64,000 nucleotides of DNA from Arthrobacter agilis (GTDB lineage: Bacteria; Actinomycetota; Actinomycetes; Actinomycetales; Micrococcaceae). Of the stretch, positions 42,687 to 51,528 are shown one piece after another (the stretch's first letter is position 1; each line of letters starts with the position of its first letter). The position numbers and the translations under genes are program-made. Location of the stretch: contig NZ_NFSC01000029.1 in NCBI RefSeq assembly GCF_002157505.1, forward strand, positions 402,985-466,984. Direction: 5' to 3'. A model generated the notes under the pieces. It was not told where the DNA came from. It searched no databases and saw only the letters and a program-made list of their open reading frames with translations.

Positions 42687-44812
42687 TCCCAGGCGACGTC
42701 ACGCCAGCGGGAGTATCGTCCGCTGGCCCCGCCGTGGCCGCCGTCCATCTCGGTCTTCAGGACGATCGGCTCGCTGCCCGTGGTCGTCTCGCGGAGCTGC
42801 GCCACCCACTTCGCCGGTTCGACGTAGAGCACCCGGGTGTCGTTGTAGCTCGTGACGGCCGCGATGCGCGGGTACGCCACCGGCCGCACGTTCTCGTAGG
42901 GCGTGTACTCCTTCATGTAGCGGTACACCTCGGGGTCGGTGATCGGGTTGCCCCATTCCTCCCATTCGAGCGCCGAGAGGGGCAGCTCCGGGTCGAGGAT
43001 GGTGGTGAGGGCGTCCACGAACGGCACCTGCGCCACGATCGCCCGGTACTTCTCGGGAGCGAGGTTGGCGACGGCGCCCATGAGAAGGCCGCCGGCTGAC
43101 CCGCCCATTGCTGCGATCCGCCCGGGATCGGCCCAGCCCGAGGTGCCGAGGTAGGTGGTGGCATCGACGAAATCGGTGAAGGTGTTCTTCTTCGAGAGTT
43201 TCTTGCCCTGGTCGTACCAGCTGCGGCCCATCTCGCCGCCACCGCGGATGTGCGCGGTGACGAAGACGATGCCGCGGTCCAGCAGGGACAGCCGCGCGAT
43301 GGAGAAGGCCGGATCCATGCTGACCTCGTAGCTGCCGTACGCGTAGATCACCGCGGGGTTCGTGCCGTCCGGGGCGAGCCCGGCCCGCCGGACGACCGAG
43401 AGCGGGATCAGTGTGCCATCCGCCGCCGGCGCCCAGTGTCGCTCCGCCACATAGTCCGAGGGGTCGTAGCCTCCGCGGACCTCGGTCTCCTTGCGCAGCT
43501 CCAGCGAGCCGTCCTCGAGCACGTAGTCGTAGACGCGCGGGGGTGTGAGGTAGGAGGTGTAGGACAGCCGGATGATCGGGGAATCGAACTCGGCGTTGGC
43601 GAGGTTGCTCGTGAAGAGCGCCTCGTCGAAGTCCGGCTCCGTCGGCAGCCCCTGGTCCGCGGTCCCGAGCCCGGCCAGCGGCAGGACCTGCACGCGCTCG
43701 ACGGTGTCCTTCCGCACCGACAGCACGAGGTGGGTGCGCGTGACCGAGACGCCGTTCACCCGGACGGCGTCGTCGTGCGGGATGACCGTGGTCCATTGCT
43801 GCTCCGTGAGCGGCTTGGCGAACTCGCCCGCGGCGACGAGGCTCACCATGGAGTTCTTCGCGTTGCGGTCGTGCGTCAGCAGGTAGTGCGAGGCGTCACC
43901 GATGGTGACGGGCTCGGCGTCGTACAGGATGCGCTCGTCGCGGGAGATCAGCGTGGTCAGCCCGTCCTCCGGCCTCGCGAGGTCGAGGACGCGGTACTCG
44001 CTGTACTCGGAGCATCCGATGCTGATGAGGAGCTGCGTGCGGTCGGCAGAGACCTCGAAGCCGGTCCACATCGCGACGTCGTCCTCCTGGTAGACGACGA
44101 CGTCGTCCGCGACCGGGGTGCCCAGCGTGTGCACGCGTACCTGATAGGGGCGCCAGGCGTCATCGACGACCGTGTAGTAGACGCGCGTGCCGTCGGGGGA
44201 GAAGGACAGCCCGTAGAAGATGTTCGGCACCTCGTCGGGGAGGAGTTCCCCCGTCTCGAGGTTCTTGATGCGCAGCGTGAACCGCTCGTCGCCGGCATTG
44301 TCCTCGCAGTAGGCGAGCAGGGTGCCGTCCTCCGTGACGGACAGGCCCCCGAGGGAGAAGAACGGCTTGCCATCGGCGAGTTCATTGCCGTCGAGCAGAA
44401 TCTGCTCGCCCGGAACGGGTACGCCCGGTACGACCTCGGGTGGCGTCCAGTCGCGGCTGAGGTCGCCGGTGTCCTCCGCGGCAGTGCGGCACTGGATGCC
44501 GTACTGCTTCCCTTCCTCGGTCCGCGAGTAGTACCACCAGCCCTTCTTGCGGGCCGGCACCGACAGGTCGGTCTCCTGTGTCCGTTCCCTGATCTCGTTG
44601 AAGATCGCTTCCCGCAGTGGTTCCTGGTGGCGCGTGACGGCGTCGGTGTACTCGTTCTCGCGCGTGAGGTAGTCGATCAGTTCGGGGCTCTCCTTGTCGC
44701 GCATCCACTCGTAGGAGTCGACGAACGTGTCGCCATGGTGCGTGCGCAGCTGAGGCACCTTCCTGGCCGGCGGCGGAACGGGGACAACGAGTGCGATGGC
44801 GTCAGCGGTCAT
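42617..44812 (-). CDS. ptrB: S9A prolyl oligopeptidase family protein (oligopeptidase B-like)
   Basis: The 731-residue serine peptidase has an N-terminal beta-propeller (SVTEDGTLLAYCEDNAGDER) and a C-terminal alpha/beta hydrolase domain. Catalytic residues are Ser in AAMGGSAGGLLMGAVANL, Asp in AVTSYNDTRVLY and His in EMDGGHGGASGRYSRW. RGGGEMGRSWYDQGK is typical of oligopeptidase B, which cuts short peptides after Arg or Lys. The upstream open frame is not coding. ATG 44812 has a CAAGAT box 7 nt upstream; ATG 44821 is the alternative. The 3' end overlaps cebR by 70 bp. Confidence 0.93.
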   Translation of the reverse strand: MTADAIALVVPVPPPARKVPQLRTHHGDTFVDSYEWMRDKESPELIDYLTRENEYTDAVTRHQEPLREAIFNEIRERTQETDLSVPARKKGWWYYSRTEEGKQYGIQCRTAAEDTGDLSRDWTPPEVVPGVPVPGEQILLDGNELADGKPFFSLGGLSVTEDGTLLAYCEDNAGDERFTLRIKNLETGELLPDEVPNIFYGLSFSPDGTRVYYTVVDDAWRPYQVRVHTLGTPVADDVVVYQEDDVAMWTGFEVSADRTQLLISIGCSEYSEYRVLDLARPEDGLTTLISRDERILYDAEPVTIGDASHYLLTHDRNAKNSMVSLVAAGEFAKPLTEQQWTTVIPHDDAVRVNGVSVTRTHLVLSVRKDTVERVQVLPLAGLGTADQGLPTEPDFDEALFTSNLANAEFDSPIIRLSYTSYLTPPRVYDYVLEDGSLELRKETEVRGGYDPSDYVAERHWAPAADGTLIPLSVVRRAGLAPDGTNPAVIYAYGSYEVSMDPAFSIARLSLLDRGIVFVTAHIRGGGEMGRSWYDQGKKLSKKNTFTDFVDATTYLGTSGWADPGRIAAMGGSAGGLLMGAVANLAPEKYRAIVAQVPFVDALTTILDPELPLSALEWEEWGNPITDPEVYRYMKEYTPYENVRPVAYPRIAAVTSYNDTRVLYVEPAKWVAQLRETTTGSEPIVLKTEMDGGHGGASGRYSRWRDVAWDYAFAADAVGATEVLARSTSSVE

Positions 44813-44819
44813 GGCTCCC

Positions 44820-44825
44820 ATCTTG
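44820..44825 (-). promoter_or_regulatory. Possible -10 box for the S9 peptidase gene
   Basis: CAAGAT on the minus strand ends 7 nt before ATG 44812; it lacks the first T of TANNNT. Confidence 0.3.
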
Positions 44826-44942
44826 CCACTGCCGCTCCGGCGTCCGGCGACTCCGGCAGGCGGCACGCGCCCTTGGACCGGGGCGGTTTGCCGTGCTGTT
44901 CCGGCGTCATGAACCGGATAAATGTAGTTAGTAAGCATACTT

Positions 44943-44963
44943 ATCAGTAAACTCACTACTGAT
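44943..44963. repeat. Inverted repeat in an AT-rich promoter island
   Basis: ATCAGTA (44943-44949) and TACTGAT (44957-44963) are perfect inverted repeats around a 7-nt centre. They lie within an AT-rich block (44920-44965) that stands out from the GC-rich surroundings, 30 bp before the HA-repeat gene. It is a plausible operator. Confidence 0.55.
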
Positions 44964-44994
44964 CGTCCGTTTCCTGCTTTCGAGAGGCCGTTCC

Positions 44995-45501
44995 ATGGCG
45001 ACGACATCCTGGGAGGTTCGCCTGAGGGCCCTGACGGCCTTCGTCGCCGCCGAAGGGCGGGAACCCTCCGGTCGCGCAGCCTCGCCCGGTGAGCACCGGC
45101 TCGCCCTCTGGCTCGAGGAGCAGCGGAAGTCGGTGCGGGCCGGGAGGCTGGCCGCCGGTCGTGTAGGCGCCTTGCAGGAGGCAGGGCTGCTGCAGGCGCG
45201 GGAACAGCGCGACAGTAGCCACAGCGGTGCAGTGTGGCTGAAGGTCGAGAGCATCGCCGACTTCCTCGAGGAGGAGGGGCGGCTACCGTCCTTGACGTCG
45301 CCGCAGTCGGCCGGAGAGAAGCGCCTGGCAGTCTGGCAGCACGCGCAGCTCGCCGGACGCTCGAATGCCGAACCGGCCGCTGCCCTGCGGCACCTCGTGC
45401 AGGCGGCCGAAGCGGCCGAAGCGGCCAAGGCGTCGGAAGCGGCTGAGGCTGCCAAGGCGGCGGAGGCCCGCAAAGCAGCACTCCTCGCCCACTCGCGCTG
45501 A
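44995..45501 (+). CDS. Helicase-associated-domain-like repeat protein
   Basis: The 168-residue protein holds two copies of a helicase-associated (HA) type helical repeat. The first has ALTAFVAAEGREPS with EHRLALWLEEQRKSVRAGRL; the second has IADFLEEEGRLPS with EKRLAVWQHAQLAGR. The C-terminus is an Ala/Glu/Lys helix of EAAEAAK-like units. Such domains are usually fused to helicases and probably bind nucleic acid; here they stand alone. A GAGAGG site precedes ATG 44995. The function is unknown. Confidence 0.7.
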   Translation: MATTSWEVRLRALTAFVAAEGREPSGRAASPGEHRLALWLEEQRKSVRAGRLAAGRVGALQEAGLLQAREQRDSSHSGAVWLKVESIADFLEEEGRLPSLTSPQSAGEKRLAVWQHAQLAGRSNAEPAAALRHLVQAAEAAEAAKASEAAEAAKAAEARKAALLAHSR

Positions 45502-45757
45502 TCCGGCCGTCGCCCCGCGGCCCGAGCGGTACCGACAGCGTCGGCAGGCGACCAGTGTTGCGCTGCCGCCCAGCGATCCCGGCCGAGGTTCACCCTGGCG
45601 GCATGCCGGTGCTGGCCGATCCCGACCGCGAACACTCGGACCGGAGGCGTCCCTCCGGCCGGTCGTCATGATATCTTCTGGCTCATCCGGCGTCACCGCG
45701 CGCACTTCGCGGCAGCGCGGTAAGCGCGGCCGCCGGGGCCTCGTCCGAAAGGGGACC

Positions 45758-46141
45758 ATGGAAAGCCTGATGGCAGCAGGCGGAAGGGCTACGGTCCGGC
45801 TGGTGGCAGCGGACCTCCAGCACCTCGCCTGGGCTGCGCGCGTGGCTATCACTCCTGACGACGCACGGTCCGTCCTCGCCGTGAGCAGGCAGCTGTCGGG
45901 TGGGCGCCCCTACGCGATCCTCGTCGAGATGACCGAGATCGTCGATCTTCACCCCGGTGCGCGTGCTGCGTTCAATGCTGAGTCGCTCGTGGTCGCGGCG
46001 GCATTGCTGGGGGACGGGCCCATGGATGAGGTACTGGCGGCCGGGGCGCGCCGTGCCGTTCATCCCACCCGCTTCTTCACCTCGGAAGCCAGCGCCTATG
46101 AGTGGCTGCGGGCTTCCCTCAATGATTCCAGATCAGGTTGA
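45758..46141 (+). CDS. STAS/SEC14-like domain protein (DUF7793 type)
   Basis: The 127-residue protein fits the small STAS-like family: LAWAARVAITPDDARSVLAV, SRQLSGGRPYAILVEMTEIV, then AFNAESLVVAAALLGDGPMD and a terminal TRFFTSEASAYEWLRA. Members resemble anti-anti-sigma or lipid-binding SEC14-type folds but no activity is known. ATG 45758 follows AAAGGGGA. Upstream 256 bp carry no gene; a CCGGAGG/CCTCCGG hairpin is the only structure I see there. Confidence 0.75.
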   Translation: MESLMAAGGRATVRLVAADLQHLAWAARVAITPDDARSVLAVSRQLSGGRPYAILVEMTEIVDLHPGARAAFNAESLVVAAALLGDGPMDEVLAAGARRAVHPTRFFTSEASAYEWLRASLNDSRSG

Positions 46142-46614
46142 CCAAGCCGTAGTTCCGCTGCTTTCGGGCTGTATCCACGCCGACAAACGGGAGAGGCTGT
46201 TCGGCTCCGCTCCACCCGTGGCCAGGACCTGGCACGCCGCAGGCACTTCCAGCCACCGCGGGAAGTGCCTGCAATCGCCGTGTGGGTACTGAGTAGCTCA
46301 GGGTGCGAGCACCGCGCAGACGTCCGTCACTGTGCCGGGGCCGGAGAACAGCCTCTGCTCGGATCCGTCCGCAGTGAGGGCGAAGTTGACGTTGCCCGTC
46401 GTGAGGAAAAGGCCCTCGGGATGCTCAGCCGTCTCGGGACGAGTCCCTGCCGTGAGACCATTCAGATGCGCGCGCCGATCAAGGGCGTCACCGCACCATG
46501 ACAGGGTCAAGGGTCGGACGGGGTGGCAACAATCCCGGGGGAGCCGGGTGAGTCGGATGACGGCGCTGCATTTCTCCGCACAGTCGTTTCGGCGCCGCCT
46601 CAGCGCGTCTGAAC
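46142..46614. other. Region without an intact gene; possible 3' gene fragment
   Basis: Apart from a hairpin at 46239-46272 this stretch has no convincing complete gene. On the minus strand 46298-46500 reads as a protein-like C-terminus (EGLFLTTGNVNFALTADG, then FSGPGTVTDVCAVLAP) without a good start, possibly a degraded gene. Confidence 0.4.
46239..46272 (+). terminator. 12-bp hairpin after the STAS-like gene
   Basis: GCAGGCACTTCC (46239-46250) and GGAAGTGCCTGC (46261-46272) pair perfectly with a 10-nt loop. There is no T tract. Confidence 0.5.
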
Positions 46615-47058
46615 TCAGCGCGTGTCGAGGTCCTCGAAGACGAGGAACGTCTGCGTATCGAGTACGCCGGGCATCGATTGCAGCTGGTCGAAGATGACGC
46701 GTCGCAGCCCGACGTTGTCTTCCGCCCGCACCAGGAGGATCACGTCGAAGTCGCCGCCCACCAGTGCGATGTGGTGGATCTCGGGGATGTTCCGGAGGCT
46801 GTCGCGGAGCTCCCGCCACGAATCCTGCCGCACCTTCAGGGTGACATAGGCGGAGGACCGCAGTCCCGCCTTGGCATGATCGATGATCGCCGTGAACCGT
46901 GTCAGGACGCCGTCCTCGGTCAGCCTCGCGATCCGTGAGTAGGCGTGGGCGCGGGAGATGTGCACGCGCTCCGCCACCGAGGTGACCGACTGCCGGCCGT
47001 CCCGCGTGAGCTCGGCGAGGATCTTCCGATCGACGTCGTCCAGGCCGGCATCCGCCAC
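46615..47058 (-). CDS. Lrp/AsnC family regulator (BkdR-like)
   Basis: The 147-residue protein has the Lrp winged helix (LDDVDRKILAELTRDGRQSV, recognition helix RVHISRAHAYSRIARL) and the RAM ligand domain (AYVTLKVRQ, then EIHHIALVGGDFDVILLV). Lrp proteins of this type often regulate a divergent branched-chain keto-acid dehydrogenase operon. Here the divergent gene is a truncated E2, so its usual target may be lost. GTG 47058 follows GAGGAG about 10 nt upstream. Confidence 0.88.
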   Translation of the reverse strand: MADAGLDDVDRKILAELTRDGRQSVTSVAERVHISRAHAYSRIARLTEDGVLTRFTAIIDHAKAGLRSSAYVTLKVRQDSWRELRDSLRNIPEIHHIALVGGDFDVILLVRAEDNVGLRRVIFDQLQSMPGVLDTQTFLVFEDLDTR

Positions 47059-47151
47059 GTGTCCATACTCCTCCGCGTAATGCAGCTCACACTGCAGATT
47101 CGTCCAAACAGTAGCCCGTTTTCAGCCCGAAAATCCACACCTCGTGCACTT

Positions 47152-47688
47152 ATGGATACAAAAGCAGCGCCTGCTCATACTGATCTGTACAGCATCCAGC
47201 GCCGGAGCTACCGCCGGCGCATCGCGACGGGCGACGACGGCACCCAGGAGGTGGTGCGGGTGGACGGCGTCAACCTCGGAATCGCAGCGCAGACGGACCG
47301 GGGGCTCGTCGTGACCAGCATCCGTCGGGCGGACACCCTGGCCGCCCGCGAGCTCAACGCGGAGATCCGCCGCCTCGCCACCCGTGCCCGCGAGGGGAAA
47401 GCCTCCCCGTCGGACGTGTCCTCAGGCACCTTCACCCTGAACAATTACAGTGTGTTCGGCGTCGACGGCAGCGCGGCGATCATCAATTACCCGGAGTCGG
47501 CGATCCTCGGTCTGGGCCGCATCCTCGATCGTCCCTGGGTCGTGGACGGGCAGTTGGCGGTGCGCAAGGTGACCGAACTGACGCTCGCGTTCGACCACCG
47601 CGTCTGCGACGGCGGCACCGCGGGCGGGTTCCTGCGGTTCGTCGCGGACGCGATGGAGGACCCGGGCGCCATCCTCGCCGACCTGTAG
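47152..47688 (+). pseudogene. Truncated dihydrolipoamide acyltransferase (E2) catalytic domain
   Basis: The 178-residue frame matches only the C-terminal part of the 2-oxoacid dehydrogenase E2 catalytic domain: VNLGIAAQTDRGLVVTSIRR, GTFTLNNYSVFGVDGSAAII, PESAILGLGRI and the active-site region TLAFDHRVCDGGTAGGF. The lipoyl and E1/E3-binding domains and the first part of the catalytic domain are missing, as are E1 and E3 genes. About 35 unrelated residues precede the homology and there is no ribosome binding site at ATG 47152. It is most likely the remnant of a deleted bkd operon beside its Lrp-type regulator. A small orphan acyltransferase-like protein cannot be excluded. Confidence 0.65.
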
Positions 47689-47750
47689 CCGCGGTCCTCC
47701 AGCAGGGGGTCGCGGCGAGGGGTAGGCGAGGGGTATCAGGCGGGCCGGTG

Positions 47751-48023
47751 TCAGGCGTCGGGGTCGCCGAGCAATCCCCGCTGCGCCAGGTCGGCCTCAG
47801 GTGCGGAGCCTTCGGGCAGCGGATCCGTGGCGTCCGGGACGTCGTCCGGCACGTAGTCCTTCAGGCCGAGGGCGACTTCCTCGCGCTCGGTGGCGAGGGC
47901 GAGGGCGTCGTCGTCCACGTGGTCATCGGCCTTCCCGTGCGTCTGGCGGGAGGGGCGCGGCAGGGCGTCGTTGTCGGGGTTGAGGTCGTCCAGCGTGGGG
48001 AACTCTTCGTTGATATCAGCCAT
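47751..48023 (-). CDS. Small acidic hypothetical protein
   Basis: The 90-residue product is strongly acidic (DDHVDDDALALATEREEVAL, then YVPDDVPDATDPLPEG) with no cysteine, membrane segment or recognised domain, and is probably disordered. Support for it being real comes from a TAGGGT box exactly 6 nt before ATG 48023 and good codon use. It is divergent from the UvrA paralogue. The function is unknown. Confidence 0.65.
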   Translation of the reverse strand: MADINEEFPTLDDLNPDNDALPRPSRQTHGKADDHVDDDALALATEREEVALGLKDYVPDDVPDATDPLPEGSAPEADLAQRGLLGDPDA

Positions 48024-48029
48024 TCCACC

Positions 48030-48035
48030 ACCCTA
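48030..48035 (-). promoter_or_regulatory. -10 box for the small acidic protein gene, leaderless
   Basis: On the minus strand TAGGGT is followed by GGTGGA and ATG 48023. The GGTGG could double as a weak ribosome binding site only on a longer transcript. Confidence 0.55.
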
Positions 48036-48153
48036 GGAGCGCGACCTCGTCCGGTCGATGCGAATCCACCGGTACCGGGCGCCTTCCGCTTCAATTCCAG
48101 GCGGCCTATGATCCGCCATCCGGTCGCCGTGCTCCGGTACGGTTGAAGGACCG

Positions 48154-48159
48154 TAGGGT
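48154..48159 (+). promoter_or_regulatory. -10 box for the UvrA paralogue, near-leaderless
   Basis: TAGGGT ends 7 nt before GTG 48167, which fixes the likely start. The upstream in-frame start at 48143 would lie before the promoter. Confidence 0.5.
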
Positions 48160-48166
48160 GGGACTG

Positions 48167-50710
48167 GTGATCGAATCGTTGAACGACGCCCCTGCTGAGA
48201 TGTCGAGTGTCCGGGACGGGTTCGTCCGAGTACGCGGCGCGAGCGAGAACAACCTGCGCGGGATCGACGTCGACTGCCCGAGGGACGCCGTCGTCGCCTT
48301 CACAGGTGTGTCCGGCTCGGGGAAATCCTCGCTGGCCTTCGGGACGATCTACGCGGAAGCCCAGCGACGTTACCTCGAATCCGTCGCTCCCTATGCGCGC
48401 AGGCTCATCCAGCAGGGGCACACGCCGCACGTCGGCTCAATCACCGGGCTTCCTCCCGCGGTCGCCCTCCAGCAGCGCCGCGGCACGCCGAGCGTTCGCT
48501 CCACCGTCGGCACACTGACGACGCTCTCGAACTCCCTCCGCATGCTGTACTCACGGGCGGGGACGTACCCGGCGGGTGCCACAGGCAGGCTGGAGTCGGA
48601 CGCTTTCTCGCCGAACACGGCCGCCGGAGCGTGCCCCCGCTGCCATGGACTCGGGATCGCCCGGGACGTCACGGAGAAGTCGCTCGTGCCTGACGAGTCC
48701 CTGACGATCCGCGAAGGCGCCATCGCTGCCTGGCCCGGTGCCTGGCAGGGCAAGAACCTCCGTGATGTCGTCAGCGAGCTCGGCCACGACATCGACGTCC
48801 CCTGGCGTGAGCTTCCTGAGGAAGCACGGGCCTGGCTCCTGTTCACCGAGGAACAACCCATCGTCGAGGTCACCCCGCAGCGGGACCGCGTGGCCAAGCC
48901 GTACAAGGGACGCTTCTGGAGTGCGAAGAGCTACGTGCTGCACACGCTGCACGACTCCAAGAGCCAGCAGATGCGCGACCGCGTCCTGCCCTTTCTGGAA
49001 TCCGGGCCCTGCGGCATGTGCGGAGGCAGCGGATTGCGTCCGGAGGCGCTCGCCGTGACGTTCGGCGGGCTCTCGATCGCCGACGCCAACGCGTTGCCGC
49101 TGGGGGAGCTGGCGGCCCGGCTCGAGCCCGCGGCGTCCGTCCAGCATCCGGCAGCCGCGCACCGGTCCTCCACCTCGGGCGAGGGTACGGAGGTGTCCGT
49201 CACCATCAGCAGGGACCTCGTCCAGCGGCTGGGCGTCCTGGTCGACCTCGGTCTGGGGTACCTGAGCCTCAACCGGGCCACGCCCACGCTCTCACCCGGT
49301 GAGATGCAGCGGCTGCGGATCGCCACGCAGCTCCGTTCGGGCCTGTTCGGTGTGGTCTACGTGCTCGACGAGCCCTCTGCGGGCCTGCATCCTGCCGACG
49401 TCGAGCCGCTCCTCGGCGTGCTGGAGGCCCTGAAGGACGCGGGGAACACCGTCTTCGTGGTCGAGCACAACATGGACGTCGTCCGACGGTCGGACTGGAT
49501 CGTCGATGTCGGACCGCTCGCCGGTGAGGGGGGAGGCACCATCATCTACAGCGGGCCTGCCGACGGGCTCGCAGCCGTCCGCGATTCCCTGACGGCACCC
49601 TTCCTGTCCGGAACCGCGCCGTCCGGTGACCGGCAGGGCGAGGTGCGGACCCCTACCGCATGGTTGCGGCTGGAGGGGATCCACCGACACAACCTCCAGG
49701 GGCTCGACGCGGAAATCCCGGTGGGAGTGCTGACAGCAGTGACCGGTGTCTCCGGCTCCGGCAAGTCCACGCTCGTGAGCAAGGTCCTGGCGGAGGCTGT
49801 CGGTTCGCACGTACGGGATGACACGCCGGCCGACGGCGAACCGGGCGACGACCTCCCGGACTCGGCGGCCACCACCGTCGGACGCATCAGCGGACTCGAG
49901 TGCATCGACCGCCTGGTCAGCGTGGACCAGAAGCCGATCGGCAGGACACCGCGCTCCAACCTCGCCACCTACACCGGGCTCTTCGACGCGGTGCGGAAAG
50001 CCTTCGCTGCGACGCCCGCCGCGAGAGCGGAGGGCTACGGCGCGGGCCGGTTCTCCTTCAACGTGCAGGGTGGCCGGTGCGAGACCTGCCAGGGCGAAGG
50101 CTTCGTGTCGGTCGAGCTCCTCTTCCTGCCCGGAAGCTACGGGCCCTGCCCCACCTGCCACGGCTCCCGCTACAACGAGGAAACCCTGTCGGTGAGGTTC
50201 AACGGACGCACCATCGCCGATGTTCTCGGGATGACGGTCGATGACGCGGCGGGCTTCCTCGGCGATGTCCCGGGCGCGGCCCGTTCCCTCGCCACGCTCC
50301 GGGAGGTCGGGCTCGGCTACCTGCGGCTCGGCCAGCCTGCCACCGAGTTGTCCGGGGGCGAGGCCCAGCGCATCAAACTGGCTACCGAACTTCAGCGTGC
50401 CCGGCGCGGTTCCACCCTCTACCTGCTCGACGAACCGACCACGGGGCTGCATCCCGCGGACGTCGTCCTGCTCCTCGCCCAGCTACGGAAGCTGGTGGAA
50501 ACCGGCAACACGGTCGTCGTCGTGGAGCACACCATGGCTGTCGTCGCCGCTGCCGACTGGGTGGTCGACCTCGGTCCCGGCGGCGGCTCGGCCGGTGGCT
50601 GCATCGTCGCCACCGGCACTCCGCAGCAAGTTGCCGCGCTCGCTTCGGGGACGAGCGTCACGGCGCCCTACCTCGCGGACTACCTCGACGGGCGCCCTCC
50701 GGCAGCGTGA
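48167..50710 (+). CDS. UvrA-like ABC ATPase (excinuclease A paralogue)
   Basis: The 847-residue protein has both UvrA ATPase modules: Walker [21 protein letters not shown] and [20 protein letters not shown], two signature loops (LSPGEMQRL and LSGGEAQRI) and Walker B regions with [14 protein letters not shown] and [14 protein letters not shown]. Zinc-type cysteine pairs are present ([32 protein letters not shown]). It is about 100 residues shorter than canonical UvrA, as in the UvrA-like class that lacks the UvrB-binding domain and is linked to DNA-damaging drug tolerance. It stands alone rather than with uvrB or uvrC. Confidence 0.88.
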   Translation: MIESLNDAPAEMSSVRDGFVRVRGASENNLRGIDVDCPRDAVVAFTGVSGSGKSSLAFGTIYAEAQRRYLESVAPYARRLIQQGHTPHVGSITGLPPAVALQQRRGTPSVRSTVGTLTTLSNSLRMLYSRAGTYPAGATGRLESDAFSPNTAAGACPRCHGLGIARDVTEKSLVPDESLTIREGAIAAWPGAWQGKNLRDVVSELGHDIDVPWRELPEEARAWLLFTEEQPIVEVTPQRDRVAKPYKGRFWSAKSYVLHTLHDSKSQQMRDRVLPFLESGPCGMCGGSGLRPEALAVTFGGLSIADANALPLGELAARLEPAASVQHPAAAHRSSTSGEGTEVSVTISRDLVQRLGVLVDLGLGYLSLNRATPTLSPGEMQRLRIATQLRSGLFGVVYVLDEPSAGLHPADVEPLLGVLEALKDAGNTVFVVEHNMDVVRRSDWIVDVGPLAGEGGGTIIYSGPADGLAAVRDSLTAPFLSGTAPSGDRQGEVRTPTAWLRLEGIHRHNLQGLDAEIPVGVLTAVTGVSGSGKSTLVSKVLAEAVGSHVRDDTPADGEPGDDLPDSAATTVGRISGLECIDRLVSVDQKPIGRTPRSNLATYTGLFDAVRKAFAATPAARAEGYGAGRFSFNVQGGRCETCQGEGFVSVELLFLPGSYGPCPTCHGSRYNEETLSVRFNGRTIADVLGMTVDDAAGFLGDVPGAARSLATLREVGLGYLRLGQPATELSGGEAQRIKLATELQRARRGSTLYLLDEPTTGLHPADVVLLLAQLRKLVETGNTVVVVEHTMAVVAAADWVVDLGPGGGSAGGCIVATGTPQQVAALASGTSVTAPYLADYLDGRPPAA

Positions 50711-50743
50711 CGTTCCAGATCCGTCGGGTCCCTCCAGGAGAGG

Positions 50744-51370
50744 TCAGCTGGATTCCTGCAGGCACGAGCTGAGGCGTTTGATGCCGTCGCGGATTCGCGT
50801 CTTCGCGGTCGGCACGGGGATGCCCAGATGGTCGGCGACCTGGGTGTAGGTCATGCCGGCGTAGTACGCGAGATGGATGGCCTCACGCTGCACCTCGGAG
50901 AGCATGCCCAGGCACGCCCGGACCGCGTCGGTCTCAGTCCGCTGGACGACAGCGTCGACTACCTGGTCGTAGTCGACCTCGCGGTTCCGGATGCCCCAGC
51001 GCAGATCCCTGGCGCGGTGGGATTCCTCGGCGCGGACCTTGTCCACTGCGCGGCGATGCGCGAGAGTCAGAATCCATGACATCCCCGAGCCCAGGCCGGG
51101 ATCGAAACGGGCTGCATCACCGAGCCAGAGGGTGAGGTACACATCCTGCGTCGTTTCGGCGCTCATCTCCGCGTCCACCAGTACCCTGCGCACAAGCCCG
51201 TAGACGCGGTGCGAGGTGCGCTCATACAGCGCGGTGAACGCCGGGACATCACCGTCAGCGATACGAAGCAGCAACGCACCCACCGATACGGGTTCGCCGG
51301 TGTCGGCGGGTGCAGATCGATCGGACGGACTCGGACCGGGGGAAAGGATGGGCAGCTGAGCAGTGAGCAT
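50744..51370 (-). CDS. sigK: ECF sigma factor, SigK-like
   Basis: The 208-residue protein has sigma region 2 (FTALYERTSHRVYGLVRRVL, then TTQDVYLTLWLGDAARFDPG and MSWILTLAHRRAVDKVR) and region 4 (LSEVQREAIHLAYYAGMTYT, VADHLGIPVPTAKTRIRDGI), with the pattern of actinobacterial SigK. The anti-sigma RskA that usually follows SigK is absent: the UvrA gene is downstream and convergent. It may be controlled by an unlinked partner. Confidence 0.85.
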   Translation of the reverse strand: MLTAQLPILSPGPSPSDRSAPADTGEPVSVGALLLRIADGDVPAFTALYERTSHRVYGLVRRVLVDAEMSAETTQDVYLTLWLGDAARFDPGLGSGMSWILTLAHRRAVDKVRAEESHRARDLRWGIRNREVDYDQVVDAVVQRTETDAVRACLGMLSEVQREAIHLAYYAGMTYTQVADHLGIPVPTAKTRIRDGIKRLSSCLQESS

Positions 51371-51528
51371 ATGACTGAGACCTTCTAGGAACCACCATGG
51401 TCAATCAGATGCCCACGACACTGTGCGCCACGACCCGCCTGATTGCTAAGTAACCTAAGGACATCCAACCACAGGTCGCCGGGTGCCACCAGAGACCCGG
51501 CCCAACCACCGGATCGAGCGCTTGCGCA

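Noticed and set aside
45365..45757. Upstream in-frame extension of the STAS-like protein
   Set aside because: The residues before ATG 45758 are Arg/Pro-rich shadow sequence, and a good AAAGGGGA site precedes 45758.
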